Below, piece after piece: positions 23,716 through 33,023 of a stretch of 64,000 bases of DNA. The stretch covers positions 2,840 to 66,839 of the forward strand of contig NZ_LMEO01000001.1 in assembly GCF_001426375.1 (NCBI RefSeq). Reading direction: 5' to 3'. Numbering within the stretch: position 1 is the first letter of the stretch; every line of letters starts with the position of its first letter. Source of the DNA: Paenibacillus sp. Root444D2. Lineage in GTDB: Bacteria; Bacillota; Bacilli; Paenibacillales; NBRC-103111. The translations under genes and the position numbers were made by a program. The notes beneath the pieces were generated by a model. It saw only the letters and a list, made by a program, of their open reading frames with translations. It ran no database searches and was not told the DNA's origin.

Positions 23716-25164
23716 ATGTTCGAGCAGAACGATCATGGATCAAAGTATTTTGAGAAAATGTTGAATATTATTGATGTCGGTGTTCATCTGATTGATAACA
23801 AGGGAATAACCATTTTTTATAATGATAAGATGGCTGAAACCGATGGTTTTAAGCGAGAACAAGTGGTAGGAAAGAACTTCTTCGACCTTTTTCCTTCCTT
23901 AACGAATGAAACTAGCACTTTCATTAAAGTTCTACAAACAGGTATCGAAATACGAGAAAAAATACAAACCTACGTGAGTGTGACAGGGAAACGGATCACA
24001 ACCATTAACAGTACGTATCCTTTAATGGAAAATGGCGAAATCATCGGTGCCTTAGAAGTGGCAAAGGATATTACAAGCATTGTTCATCTCCACGACCAAA
24101 TCCTTGATCTCAGGCATCAAATCTACGAATCACCGTCAAAAGATAAGAAAAACGCCAGCTCTGCTCGATACCATTTCAGTGATTTAATCGGCAAAAGTGA
24201 AGCCTTCTTACATACAGTCTCCTTCGCCAAAAAGGCATCACGTACTAGCTCGCCTGTTTTGATATCCGGACCTACCGGCACCGGTAAAGAATTGTTCGCC
24301 CAGAGCATTCACAATGCCGGTGCCCGCCGTAACCGTCTATTTATTGCTCAAAATTGCGCGGCTGTCCCCAACGAGCTCATGGAAGGTATAATGTTTGGAA
24401 CTGCGCGAGGCGCGTTTACTGGCGCTATTGACCGTGCTGGATTATTTGAGCAAGCTAGCGGCGGAACTCTTTTTCTGGATGAGTTAAATAGCTTAGATTT
24501 ATTTTTGCAGGCCAAACTATTGCGGGTGCTTCAAGACGGGATTGTTCGCCGAGTCGGGGGAACCCAGGAACAGCAAGTCGATGTCCGCATCATTACCGCC
24601 ATGAATATAGATCCGAAGGAAGCGTTAGACAAAGGATTGCTGCGCAGCGATCTGTTCTACCGGCTAAATGTCGTGAACCTATACCTGCCTCCTCTTGTGC
24701 AAAGAAAAGAAGATATTCCTCTCCTCACCTATCACTTTATTGATACATTTAATCACATATTTGGCATGAAAATAACGGGCATTACCCCAGCTGCAATGAA
24801 TAGCTTAATGAACTACCATTGGCCAGGCAATATACGGGAATTAAGCCATGCCATCGAATCCACCTACAATATGATGGAGCTGGAATGCGAAATCATTGAA
24901 GAGAATCACCTTCCCGCTTATTTCTTAGGGAATCCTATAAAAACAGCCTCTCTCTCTCTACGATCTACACCGTGGGGTGACCAAATGACAACAATCTCTG
25001 CCGGTAGATTGACCGATAAAGTGAAGCAAATGGAAAAGGAAACTATCACGGACGCATTGGAAAACCATCAATATAACATCACTCTCACCGCACAAGCTCT
25101 AGGAATCAAGCGCCAAGCTTTACAGTATAAACTGAGCCGCTACGGCATCGTGAAAAAGCCATAA
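23716..25164 (+). CDS. Sigma-54-dependent activator with PAS sensor (KamR/RocR-like)
   Basis: 482 aa. PAS domain about 12-115 (IDVGVHLIDNKGITIFYND), AAA+ domain about 155-385 with Walker A GPTGTGKELF, the sigma-54 contact loop GAFTGAIDRAG and Walker B GGTLFLDELN, and a Fis-type helix-turn-helix at the end (TAQALGIKRQALQYKLSRYG). It activates RNA polymerase holding sigma-54. It lies directly upstream of kamA, whose promoter is a clean sigma-54 element. In Bacillus thuringiensis a comparable regulator (KamR) controls the kam locus. The ligand sensed by PAS is unknown, perhaps lysine or a degradation product. The start at 23716 (ATG) follows AGGTG; GTG at 23707 is an alternative. Confidence 0.9.
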   Translation: MFEQNDHGSKYFEKMLNIIDVGVHLIDNKGITIFYNDKMAETDGFKREQVVGKNFFDLFPSLTNETSTFIKVLQTGIEIREKIQTYVSVTGKRITTINSTYPLMENGEIIGALEVAKDITSIVHLHDQILDLRHQIYESPSKDKKNASSARYHFSDLIGKSEAFLHTVSFAKKASRTSSPVLISGPTGTGKELFAQSIHNAGARRNRLFIAQNCAAVPNELMEGIMFGTARGAFTGAIDRAGLFEQASGGTLFLDELNSLDLFLQAKLLRVLQDGIVRRVGGTQEQQVDVRIITAMNIDPKEALDKGLLRSDLFYRLNVVNLYLPPLVQRKEDIPLLTYHFIDTFNHIFGMKITGITPAAMNSLMNYHWPGNIRELSHAIESTYNMMELECEIIEENHLPAYFLGNPIKTASLSLRSTPWGDQMTTISAGRLTDKVKQMEKETITDALENHQYNITLTAQALGIKRQALQYKLSRYGIVKKP

Positions 25165-25176
25165 ACATCAGTGATG

Positions 25177-25201
25177 AAGACTCCGACAGGAGTCTTTTTT
25201 G
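25177..25201 (+). terminator. Terminator of the activator gene
   Basis: AAGACTCC-GACA-GGAGTCTT followed by TTTT, 12 bp after the stop codon, separating the activator from kamA. Confidence 0.85.
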
Positions 25202-25224
25202 CTTTTCAGCTTGCGGGGAAATGT

Positions 25225-25240
25225 TGGCACGCTTTTTGCA
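25225..25240 (+). promoter_or_regulatory. Sigma-54 promoter of kamA
   Basis: TGGCAC (25225-25230), 5 bases, TTGCA (25236-25240): exact match to the -24/-12 consensus, 43 bp before the kamA start. Confidence 0.9.
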
Positions 25241-25282
25241 TCTTACTACTCATGAGAAGGCATCATTACTGGAGGTGCAATA

Positions 25283-26680
25283 ATGGAACGACGTGACTGG
25301 AAGCAAGTTGAGCTATGGAAAAATGTAACGGATGAGCAGTGGAATGATTGGCTTTGGCAGCTGACACATACCATTCGTACTCTGGAAGATCTGAAGAAAG
25401 TAGTGAATTTAACTCCCGAGGAAGAAGAAGGCGTTCGGATATCAACGCAAACCATTCCATTAAATATTACCCCCTATTACGCATCATTGATGAATCCAGA
25501 TGACCCGCGATGCCCGATTCGCATGCAATCTGTTCCGATTTCCGCCGAATTATTGAAAACAAAGTATGATCTCGAGGATCCCCTTTACGAGGACGAAGAC
25601 TCCCCTACCCCTGGTTTAACACATCGTTATCCTGATAGGGTTCTATTTTTGGTAACGAATCAATGTTCAATGTACTGCAGGTACTGCACACGCCGCCGTT
25701 TCTCCGGCCAGGTGGGCATGGGGGTTCCCAAAAAACAATTGGATGATGCGATTGCTTATATTCGAAATACGCCAGAGGTGCGTGATGTTCTGCTTTCTGG
25801 CGGCGATGGACTGTTAATTAACGACAACATCTTGGAATATATTTTGAAAAATTTACGGGCGATTCCCCATGTTGAGATCATTCGTATTGGCACGAGAGCC
25901 CCGGTCGTTTTCCCGCAGCGGATTACGGAGCATTTGTGCAGTATTATCAAAAAATATCACCCGGTATGGCTGAATACCCATTTTAATCATCCTTTGGAAA
26001 TGACGGACGAAGCGAAAAAGTCCTGCGAAATGCTCGCAAATGCTGGAGTACCTTTAGGCAATCAGTCAGTGATATTGGCCGGTATTAACGACAGCACCTA
26101 TATTATGAAGAAGCTCATGCATGATCTTGTGAAAATTCGTGTACGCCCTTACTATATTTATCAATGCGATTTATCTGAAGGAATCGGTCATTTCCGGGCA
26201 CCTGTTTCCAAAGGTTTGGAAATAATCGAAGCCCTTCGCGGCCATACCTCCGGGTATGCCGTACCAACCTTCGTCGTCGACGCTCCAGGAGGAGGAGGAA
26301 AAATCGCGCTTCAGCCCAATTATTTAATCTCGCAAAGCCAGGATAAAGTCATTCTGCGTAATTATGAGGGTGTCATCGTCGGTTACCCAGAGCCTAAAAA
26401 CTATGTACCGGGCCGGGCAGACGAATATTTCAACGAAATCTACAGCATCGAGAAGCAGCCAGAAAGCACCGGAATTATTGCGCTCATGAAAGATGAAAAA
26501 TTTAACCTAGTGCCAGAAAATTTGCGTCGGATGGGCAGAAGGAAAATTTATCAGGATACACCGGAGCACGCGTCGTTGAAGGATCGTCGGCCAAAGCGGG
26601 ATGAAATGAAGGACAAATTGATGAAAGCACAGCAGAAAGAGATTAAGGAGGATACGGAGAATATTCCAAATACAGATTAA
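25283..26680 (+). CDS. kamA: L-lysine 2,3-aminomutase
   Basis: 465 aa, a radical-SAM and PLP enzyme that converts L-lysine to L-beta-lysine. The iron-sulphur motif CxxxCxxC is C128, C132, C135 (QCSMYCRYCTRRRFSG), the SAM-binding SGGDGLL follows near residue 172, and VVDAPGGGGKIALQPNY near 330-350 carries the PLP lysine. GGAGGTG precedes the ATG. It is transcribed alone from the sigma-54 promoter at 25225, apart from the divergent downstream genes of the pathway. In B. subtilis it is yodO. Confidence 0.96.
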   Translation: MERRDWKQVELWKNVTDEQWNDWLWQLTHTIRTLEDLKKVVNLTPEEEEGVRISTQTIPLNITPYYASLMNPDDPRCPIRMQSVPISAELLKTKYDLEDPLYEDEDSPTPGLTHRYPDRVLFLVTNQCSMYCRYCTRRRFSGQVGMGVPKKQLDDAIAYIRNTPEVRDVLLSGGDGLLINDNILEYILKNLRAIPHVEIIRIGTRAPVVFPQRITEHLCSIIKKYHPVWLNTHFNHPLEMTDEAKKSCEMLANAGVPLGNQSVILAGINDSTYIMKKLMHDLVKIRVRPYYIYQCDLSEGIGHFRAPVSKGLEIIEALRGHTSGYAVPTFVVDAPGGGGKIALQPNYLISQSQDKVILRNYEGVIVGYPEPKNYVPGRADEYFNEIYSIEKQPESTGIIALMKDEKFNLVPENLRRMGRRKIYQDTPEHASLKDRRPKRDEMKDKLMKAQQKEIKEDTENIPNTD

Positions 26681-26736
26681 GATTTACTTTTATTCGCATG
26701 GGCAGCGTCAGGGAGTTTGGGCTCCTATCATTACGA

Positions 26737-26919
26737 AAGGGAACGACGATGCGTTAATTTGCTTAAAAACCCCTAATAAGCTAGCCAAACGGAACGTCAA
26801 TCACTTATTTCGGATTTATCTGACGTTTTAAGACAAAAATGGCGAAATAACGTATCGTAGTTCCCTTTGCGCTCAAAAAGGCGTTGATTTTGATAATTAA
26901 CGCATCGTAGTTCCCCTTG
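26737..26919. repeat. Intergenic inverted-repeat element
   Basis: AAGGGAACGACGATGCGTTA (26737-26756) recurs inverted at 26896-26919 and, less perfectly, at 26849-26870 (CGTATCGTAGTTCCCTTT). Inside is GGAACGTCA with CTGACG. Related sequences occur at 35538-35880, on the other side of the lysine island. Confidence 0.7.
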
Positions 26920-27007
26920 TTGCTTCTACGGACCGTTTCGAGTCCAATACTCGCTTATTCTAAGGCTCGTTGTTGCGGATGGCTATCCGCAGGTACTGGA
27001 TAAGCAA

Positions 27008-27057
27008 AAAAAGACCTCACTCACACGCCAATCATCATTGCGTGGGTGGGGTCTTTC
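27008..27057. terminator. Terminator facing kamA and the lysine-degradation operon
   Basis: AAAGACCTCACTCACACGC pairs with GCGTGGGTGGGGTCTTT (a few G-T pairs), with T7 on the minus-strand side. It closes the minus-strand operon about 110 bp after its last stop and can also stop kamA transcripts. Confidence 0.8.
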
Positions 27058-27165
27058 CTATGTGACGACAACTTTTTAAAACAAATCAATTTCAGCTCCG
27101 TCATTTCCTGAATGACGTATTAAACGCCTTCACGCCCAGTCCCGCTTTCCTTAAAGCCTTCAGGC

Positions 27166-28536
27166 TTATTCAGAAATATTCTTACTGATACACGCCTTAA
27201 CAGCCCGCTCCAGAACATCTAAGCCCTCAGAAAGCTGCTCATCCGTAATGACCAGCGGACTTAGAATGCGAATAACATTACTGTATACGCCAGCACCCAT
27301 CACGATGACTCCGTGTTGATGAGCCTCCTGTAATATCCGAGTCGTTAGCTCTTTATACGGTTCTTTCGTCACTGGATCCTTCACCAGCTCAATCGCACTC
27401 ATCGCACCCAACGTACGCACGTCGCCAATGCAGTCAACTTCCTGCTGCAGCTGGAGGAACCGTTCGCTGACTGCTGACCCAATCGAGACAGCCCGTTCAG
27501 CTAGCCGATCCTCCTCTAACATTTCAATTACTTTTAACGCAGCTACACAGCCAAGCGGGCTGCCTCCATAGGTACCCCCGATTTCACCGACACCGGGTGC
27601 ATCCATGACCTCCGCCCGTCCGGTCACAGCACTTATCGGAAGACCAGCGGCGATCGATTTGGACATGGTCATTAAATCTGGCACAACTCCATAGTGCTCC
27701 ATGGCAAAGTTTTTTCCGGTCCGTCCGAACCCCGTCTGTACTTCGTCGGCAATTAGCAAAATACCGTATTTATCACATATTGCTTTCACACCTTGCACAA
27801 ACCGGACGGATGGTATGACAAAGCCCCCTTCCCCTTGAACCGGCTCCATCATGATAGCTGCGACCTCTTCACCCGGGACTTCCGCCAGGAAAAAGTCCTC
27901 AAATTTCTGTAAAATTTGATCATCCACCTCATCCTGAGACATCCCGGAAGGAGCACGATAGTAGTAAGGATAGGGCATTTTGTACGTATCAGGCGCAAAA
28001 GGGCCGAAGCCGTTCTTATAAGGCTTTACCTTGCTAGTCAAAGACATCGCCATATAGGTTCTGCCATGAAAGCCGCGCTCAAATGAAATCACGGCTCTTC
28101 GCCCCGTATATTTACGTGCAATTTTCACCGCATTTTCAACTGCCTCCGCACCGCTGTTCAAGAAGAACGTTTTCTTCTTATGGTCTCCCGGGGTTATCGC
28201 ATTGAGTTTCTCCGCCAATGCCACGTAAGGCTCATACATCATGACGTGAAAGCAGGGATGCAGATATTGTTCTAGCTGCGCCTTCAGCGCTTCCACGACT
28301 TTTGGCGGACAATGACCAACATTTAAAGAGCCGATCGCACCGGCAAAATCGATAAAGGTATTCCCGTCAACATCCGTCAGCAGCGCCCCCTTCCCTTTGG
28401 CCGCAAAGGTAGGAACCGTATTGAAAGGACCTCTCGGGATACTTGCCATGCGCCGCTCCAGCAGTGCCTGAGCCTGAGGTCCCGGGATCGCCGTCTTCCT
28501 ATCAATGTATTTCGTCAGTCTCGGGTTCTGATCCAT
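27166..28536 (-). CDS. Class-III aminotransferase (GabT-like), extra gene of the lysine operon
   Basis: 456 aa, PLP-dependent fold type I. The PLP lysine is K293 in MSKSIAAGLP, with ADEVQTGFGRTG at 263-274 and NSGAEAVENAVKIA at 127-140, as in 4-aminobutyrate aminotransferases. It probably moves the terminal amino group of a gamma- or omega-amino acid to 2-oxoglutarate. It is the last gene of the yokU operon and its ATG (28536, after GGAGGCATAGTG) lies 35 bp inside the yodQ-like gene. The B. subtilis yod cluster has only one aminotransferase, so this copy is an addition; a role on the GABA-like or beta-lysine-derived end product is inferred. Confidence 0.88.
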   Translation of the reverse strand: MDQNPRLTKYIDRKTAIPGPQAQALLERRMASIPRGPFNTVPTFAAKGKGALLTDVDGNTFIDFAGAIGSLNVGHCPPKVVEALKAQLEQYLHPCFHVMMYEPYVALAEKLNAITPGDHKKKTFFLNSGAEAVENAVKIARKYTGRRAVISFERGFHGRTYMAMSLTSKVKPYKNGFGPFAPDTYKMPYPYYYRAPSGMSQDEVDDQILQKFEDFFLAEVPGEEVAAIMMEPVQGEGGFVIPSVRFVQGVKAICDKYGILLIADEVQTGFGRTGKNFAMEHYGVVPDLMTMSKSIAAGLPISAVTGRAEVMDAPGVGEIGGTYGGSPLGCVAALKVIEMLEEDRLAERAVSIGSAVSERFLQLQQEVDCIGDVRTLGAMSAIELVKDPVTKEPYKELTTRILQEAHQHGVIVMGAGVYSNVIRILSPLVITDEQLSEGLDVLERAVKACISKNISE

Positions 28537-29827
28537 CACTATGCCTCCATTCCGTAAAACCACACCAATGAATCAGGGTCAATGCGATGATTTCCGCTGC
28601 TTCAAACACATGATCCAGCAAGATGTGCTCATTAGGATAATGGGCCACTTGTGTGATGCCTGGACCGAAAACAATACAAGGCGTCTCGCCAAGTTGCGTC
28701 AGCAAACCGCCGTCTGTTCCCCATGGCGATGCTTCAATCGTAGGTTCTTCTTGCCTTACCTCCCGATACTGCTCCATCAGAACCCTCATCAAATCATGTC
28801 CTGGATCCACGCTGCCTGGTACCCACCGGGCGCCGAACCATTCAACTACAGGTGGATGTTCTTCAAACCAAGGGTCTTTTCCCTTAAGCTCCTCCATCCA
28901 CCGAATCATTTCCTCCTTAGCCTCATCAAGCTTTTCCTCAGGGGCAACGCCCATTCTTCCCTCTAATTTTACGGTGTCCGGTACGGATGAAGGCCAATTT
29001 CCTCCTTGAATGACACCTATATTGATAGGGATAGGAATGGGGTTTTGAGCGTACAAAGGATCCGAGATCCGAGCATTTCTTTGCTTCTCAAGCTCCCGGA
29101 TATGCTGCAGCACGATCATACTTTTCTCAATGGCACTAACCCCTTCATACCTGGTTCCGCCATGCGCCGAACGGCCTTTGACGTGGGTACGGAACCACAT
29201 AGAGCCCTGCTGCTTAGGAAATATGCGCAAATTGGTAGGCTCTGGAATAAGGGCCGCATCTGCTCGATATCCCTTTACAATCGCAGCCAGAGTCCCTACC
29301 CCGCCGCTTTCCTCTTCAATAACGCTTTGAACAATGACGTCGCCTTTCAATTTAATGCCAAGACTCTGAACAGCCTCAACAGCAAGTAGGAGAGAGAGAT
29401 TTCCGCCTTTCATATCCGTTGCTCCGCGCCCGTATAGCTTCCCGTCCACCACATTGCCGCTGAAAGGATCATCTTGCCATTGATCCCGATTTCCTTCCGG
29501 AACGACATCGATATGACCATTGAGCAGGATAGAACGTCCCCCTCCGGTCCCTTTCATGACACCGACTACATTGGGACTGCCTGTAAAACGGTTTCTAGGA
29601 GAACAAAAATAAGGATGTGTTTCCAGGGTCTCTCCATCCGGCTCCCAGACATCAACGTCTAATCCCAACTCGCGAAATTTATCGGTAATTAAGGCCTGGA
29701 CTTCTTTCTCATTACCTTGCGTGCTGGGGATTCTGACCATCTTCTGCAGAAAACAGGTTCCTTCTTCACGATGAAGCCTAATCCACTCATGAATTTGTTT
29801 TTGCAGTTCAGCGTTCAGATTGGGCAA
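28502..29827 (-). CDS. yodQ: M20-family amidohydrolase/deacetylase (YodQ-like)
   Basis: 441 aa, zinc-dependent M20 family (ArgE/DapE). Metal-binding segments are LLNGHIDVVPEG, YGRGATDMKGG and IEEESGGVGTL; a late His sits in QVAHYPNEHILLD. In the kam/yod pathway it is thought to remove the acetyl group put on by AblB. Start chosen at the TTG at 29827, 7 bases after AAGGAGG; an ATG at 29875 would overlap the upstream gene's end and has no ribosome binding site. Length equals that of B. subtilis YodQ. Confidence 0.9.
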   Translation of the reverse strand: MPNLNAELQKQIHEWIRLHREEGTCFLQKMVRIPSTQGNEKEVQALITDKFRELGLDVDVWEPDGETLETHPYFCSPRNRFTGSPNVVGVMKGTGGGRSILLNGHIDVVPEGNRDQWQDDPFSGNVVDGKLYGRGATDMKGGNLSLLLAVEAVQSLGIKLKGDVIVQSVIEEESGGVGTLAAIVKGYRADAALIPEPTNLRIFPKQQGSMWFRTHVKGRSAHGGTRYEGVSAIEKSMIVLQHIRELEKQRNARISDPLYAQNPIPIPINIGVIQGGNWPSSVPDTVKLEGRMGVAPEEKLDEAKEEMIRWMEELKGKDPWFEEHPPVVEWFGARWVPGSVDPGHDLMRVLMEQYREVRQEEPTIEASPWGTDGGLLTQLGETPCIVFGPGITQVAHYPNEHILLDHVFEAAEIIALTLIHWCGFTEWRHSDGSEPETDEIH

Positions 29828-29877
29828 AGGGATTCCTCCTTCAGATAGGCATAAGAAAACGAGTTTGTAATACACAT

Positions 29878-30540
29878 TTATGGAATGTACGAGATGTTCT
29901 CCGGAATGATTAATGCAGCCTCGGTGTGATTTACAACGTCCTCTACCGTATAAGGCAGCATGATTTCTTTTAAAAGCAATCCTCGATCCGTGACCTCCAT
30001 CACGGCCATTTCCGTAATAATCATTTTGACACAGGCCTGCGCTGTTAGCGGTAAGTCACATTGTTTTTTAACTTTTGATTCTCCCTGCCGGTTGACATGG
30101 TTCATAAGAACAATGACTTTCTTGGCTTTTTGCGCAAGCTCCATCGCCCCTCCGATTCCTGCCACCCGCTTCCCCGGCACGATCCAATTGGCCAAATCCC
30201 CGCGCTCACTGACCTCTAACGCCCCAAGTATCGTGATATCTATACATCCCCTGCGAATCATGGCAAAAGCAATGCTGCTATCACAGTAGGAAGCACCGTT
30301 GGTAATTGTGACAGGGTATCCTCCCGCGTTGCAAAGAAAAGCGTCTTCTTCCCCAGGAAGCGGGGCACCTCCTGCGGCCAAAATCCCATTTTCCGCATGA
30401 AAAACAACGTGAATGCCTTCAGGAACGTAATCCGCAACCTGGGTCGGGATGCCGATTCCTAGATTGACGGCCATGCCGTCCTTCAATTCCCCCGCAGCCC
30501 GCTTTGCTATTCGGACGCGGGTTTCTTTTCCCATACCCAT
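29878..30540 (-). CDS. yodR: CoA-transferase subunit B (YodR-like)
   Basis: 220 aa, the beta subunit of an acyl-CoA:acetate/3-oxoacid CoA transferase. The catalytic Glu is E50 in FHAENGILAAGG, and NLGIGIPTQVADYVPEG and GCIDITILGALEVS are conserved. With the A subunit it should activate the carbon skeleton left after deamination. The ATG at 30540 follows GAGGGGTG by 8 bases and lies inside the end of the A-subunit gene, so the two are translationally coupled. Confidence 0.92.
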   Translation of the reverse strand: MGMGKETRVRIAKRAAGELKDGMAVNLGIGIPTQVADYVPEGIHVVFHAENGILAAGGAPLPGEEDAFLCNAGGYPVTITNGASYCDSSIAFAMIRRGCIDITILGALEVSERGDLANWIVPGKRVAGIGGAMELAQKAKKVIVLMNHVNRQGESKVKKQCDLPLTAQACVKMIITEMAVMEVTDRGLLLKEIMLPYTVEDVVNHTEAALIIPENISYIP

Positions 30541-31250
30541 TCCCAAGTCACCCCTCTGCTCAATATCACCATATCTACGAAAATGCCCGGCGTTATAATG
30601 CTTTCGGGGTCTAGCTCGCCTAGCGGTACAATCTCATCGACTTCCGCAATCGTAAATTTCCCGGCCATGGCGACCAATGGATTTAGATTTCTGCCGCTTT
30701 TATCATAGACAAGATTCCCGTATGGATCGGCTTTTTTCGCATGAACAATGGCAACGTCTGCCGTCAAAGCCGGCTCGACCAGATACTTTTTCTCATCGAT
30801 GGACACGGTCGCCTTTCCCTGCTCCATAATCGTTCCGATGCCGACATCCACCAGTATTCCTCCAAGACCTACGCCGCCTGCCCGAATTTTTTCCGCTAAC
30901 GTTCCTTGTGGGTAAAACACCACCTCCATGGTACCTTCCTCCATCATTAGGCCAGCATTAGGATTGGAGCCGATATGGGAGGCAATCACCTTCTTTACTC
31001 TGCCTGCTGTGATTAAGCTGCCAATGCCGATCTGCGGAAACCCGGTATCATTCCCAATGATCGTTAGGTCTTTAACCCCCTTTTGCAAAATACCTTCGAT
31101 CAACGTTGGAGGAGTTCCAATGCCGCCGAATCCGCCATACATTAACGTACAGCCATCGGTTATTGCTAGAAGTGCCTCTTCCAAAGTGCTTACTTTACCG
31201 GATATGACCGTATTTGTGTTCGCGTGTGCGTTCGCATATGGCTCCATCAT
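30507..31250 (-). CDS. yodS: CoA-transferase subunit A (YodS-like)
   Basis: 247 aa, the alpha subunit. The CoA-transferase signature is DGCTLMYGGFGGIGTPPTLI at residues 32-51; SHIGSNPNAGLMMEEG and YPQGTLAEKIRAGG follow. It pairs with the YodR-like subunit. The start (ATGATG at 31250) overlaps the aminotransferase stop by an ATGA junction and follows GGAGG; the second ATG is also possible. Confidence 0.92.
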   Translation of the reverse strand: MMEPYANAHANTNTVISGKVSTLEEALLAITDGCTLMYGGFGGIGTPPTLIEGILQKGVKDLTIIGNDTGFPQIGIGSLITAGRVKKVIASHIGSNPNAGLMMEEGTMEVVFYPQGTLAEKIRAGGVGLGGILVDVGIGTIMEQGKATVSIDEKKYLVEPALTADVAIVHAKKADPYGNLVYDKSGRNLNPLVAMAGKFTIAEVDEIVPLGELDPESIITPGIFVDMVILSRGVTWEWVWEKKPASE

Positions 31251-32599
31251 ATCTCCTCCAATTCGGATCGGGTAAGCTCAGCCATGACTTCCCGAATGGA
31301 TTCATCCAAAATCCGCACGAGCTGGTCGATTTCTTCTTCTGTAATCACAAAAGGAGGAGCCACAATAATGGCATCTCCTCCCCCGTCCAACGCACCGGCC
31401 GCAGGGTAAACGAGAAGACCTTTTTGAAAGGCATTTTCGACGATTCTAGAGGTGATACCTAGCCCCGATGGAAACGGAAGCTTGTCGGACCGATCGGAAA
31501 CAAATTCAATAGCGAGAAGAAGTCCTCTGCCTCTTACATCGCCGATGATTTCGATCTGATCAGCCATTTGTCGCATCTTGCCCAGCAAATAGCTGCCTTT
31601 GACCTCTGCAGCCCTGACTAACTGATGCTTTTCGATATAGGCGAGAACCGCTAGGGAAACTGCCGCTGATTGCGGATTTGCGCTGTAGGTGTGGCCCGAC
31701 ATGATGCTTTTGGATCCCTGCAAAATGGGTTCCATCACGCGATCTTTGGTAAGCGTTGCCGCCATTGGCGTATATCCGGCGCTCATGCCTTTTCCTAGAG
31801 CTATCAGATCCGGTTCGACGCCATAATGCTCCATGCCGAACATAGCTCCTGTACGGGCAATCCCCGTCATGACCTCATCGGCGATGAATAAGATCTCATT
31901 TCGTTCGCAGATCTCCTTGATCCTCTTGTAATATCCTTCAGGCGGAACAATAGCGCCTCCTGCAGCACCAATGATCGGCTCTGCAATAAATGCAGCAATA
32001 TGTTCGGCACCAATCCGTTTTATAGCGGTTTCCAAGTCTTCCGCACACGCTAACTTACAGTCCGGAAAGGTCTTGTTCAAAGGACAGCGGTAGCAATAAG
32101 GGGGCACGACAACCGGATAGTCCTCTAATAACGGAATAAATCGTCTTCTTCTGAGGACATGGCCTGACATCGAAAGAGCGCCCATCGTTATACCGTGATA
32201 GCTCATTCGTCGTGAAATCACTTTATTTTTTCCATGGCGCCCCTTCTCCTGCCAGTGCTGAATAGCAATCTTCATCGCCGTCTCTGTTGCTTCGGATCCG
32301 CTGTTCACAAAGAAAGACCAGTAATCATTGCCTGGCGCCAAATCACTGAGCTTCTTTGCCAGCTTTTCGGCTGGTTCACTTGTAAACTGAGAGCGGTAGA
32401 CAAAAGAGACCTTACCTGCTTGCTCCAGCATCGCATCGATGATTTCTTGAACCCCGTGCCCGATTCCAGCTGTCACAGCCCCCGAGGAAGCGTCTAAATA
32501 GGCTTTGCCTTGATCATCGTACAAAAAGACGCCTTTTCCATATTGAATGGTGGGATAATGGTGATCCAAAACCGGCTTGATTAAATGCTCCCGCTTCAT
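31247..32599 (-). CDS. yodT: Class-III aminotransferase (YodT-like)
   Basis: 450 aa. PLP lysine K270 in LIALGKGMSAGYTP, ADEVMTGIARTG at 240-251, and NSGSEATETAMKIA at 99-112. A Cys cluster (YCYRCPLNKTFPDC...C, about 169-185) is a feature of this subgroup and may bind metal. In the kam pathway it is the candidate to transaminate (acetyl-)beta-lysine. ATG at 32599 follows GGGGGGTG; the earlier frame start is not used. Second gene of the operon, 34 bp after yokU. Confidence 0.92.
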   Translation of the reverse strand: MKREHLIKPVLDHHYPTIQYGKGVFLYDDQGKAYLDASSGAVTAGIGHGVQEIIDAMLEQAGKVSFVYRSQFTSEPAEKLAKKLSDLAPGNDYWSFFVNSGSEATETAMKIAIQHWQEKGRHGKNKVISRRMSYHGITMGALSMSGHVLRRRRFIPLLEDYPVVVPPYCYRCPLNKTFPDCKLACAEDLETAIKRIGAEHIAAFIAEPIIGAAGGAIVPPEGYYKRIKEICERNEILFIADEVMTGIARTGAMFGMEHYGVEPDLIALGKGMSAGYTPMAATLTKDRVMEPILQGSKSIMSGHTYSANPQSAAVSLAVLAYIEKHQLVRAAEVKGSYLLGKMRQMADQIEIIGDVRGRGLLLAIEFVSDRSDKLPFPSGLGITSRIVENAFQKGLLVYPAAGALDGGGDAIIVAPPFVITEEEIDQLVRILDESIREVMAELTRSELEEI

Positions 32600-32633
32600 A
32601 AGACACCCCCCATTGATAACCATTGTTATGGTT

Positions 32634-32897
32634 TTATTTGAGAAACATATTCTTAACCCGCGGAGCCTTCAACAGATCTTCATAGCGAAATGTGGTTCCA
32701 AGCGCAGATACATCATGCCAATAAAGTGTCTCTTCGATTTGCTGCGCGGTGCTCTCCAATACGTAAGTACCGCAGTTGGAACATTCGATAGCAGGGACAT
32801 CCAAAATCTGAATCGCCACTCTCCCATCCGGCATGACCCAGTAGCAATCTTTCACGCTTTCACGGATTTCCTCCGTTTCACACCACATGCACTTCAT
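32634..32897 (-). CDS. yokU: YokU-family zinc-finger protein
   Basis: 87 aa with two Cys pairs, MKCMWCETEE at the start and IECSNCGTYV at about 38-47, the YgiT-type zinc-finger pattern of YokU proteins. The function is unknown, but the gene travels with kamA in Bacillales. It is the first gene of the minus-strand lysine operon, and the sigma-54 promoter at 32956-32970 lies about 60 bp upstream. Confidence 0.85.
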   Translation of the reverse strand: MKCMWCETEEIRESVKDCYWVMPDGRVAIQILDVPAIECSNCGTYVLESTAQQIEETLYWHDVSALGTTFRYEDLLKAPRVKNMFLK

Positions 32898-32955
32898 ATG
32901 CGTTAGTCCTCCCTCATAGTTGTTTAGAACATTCTTATCGCTACCTGATTACTAT

Positions 32956-32970
32956 GCAAAATAAATGCCA
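32956..32970 (-). promoter_or_regulatory. Sigma-54 promoter of the yokU-yodT operon
   Basis: On the minus strand TGGCAT (32970-32965), 5 bases, TTGC (32959-32956), followed by AT: a good -24/-12 element. Confidence 0.85.
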
Positions 32971-33023
32971 ACTTTTCGAAATAGGCATCTAGACTTCTTT
33001 CAGGGTAAGTTTTCGCGGGAAAA

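Larger units (their letters stand above)
26681..27165. other. Intergenic region between kamA and the yokU operon end
   Basis: No gene. Holds an inverted-repeat element (26737-26919) and a bidirectional terminator (27008-27057). The rest shows nothing. Confidence 0.6.

Noticed and set aside
26690-26930. CRISPR-like array
   Set aside because: Repeats are inverted and irregularly spaced, with no uniform spacers.
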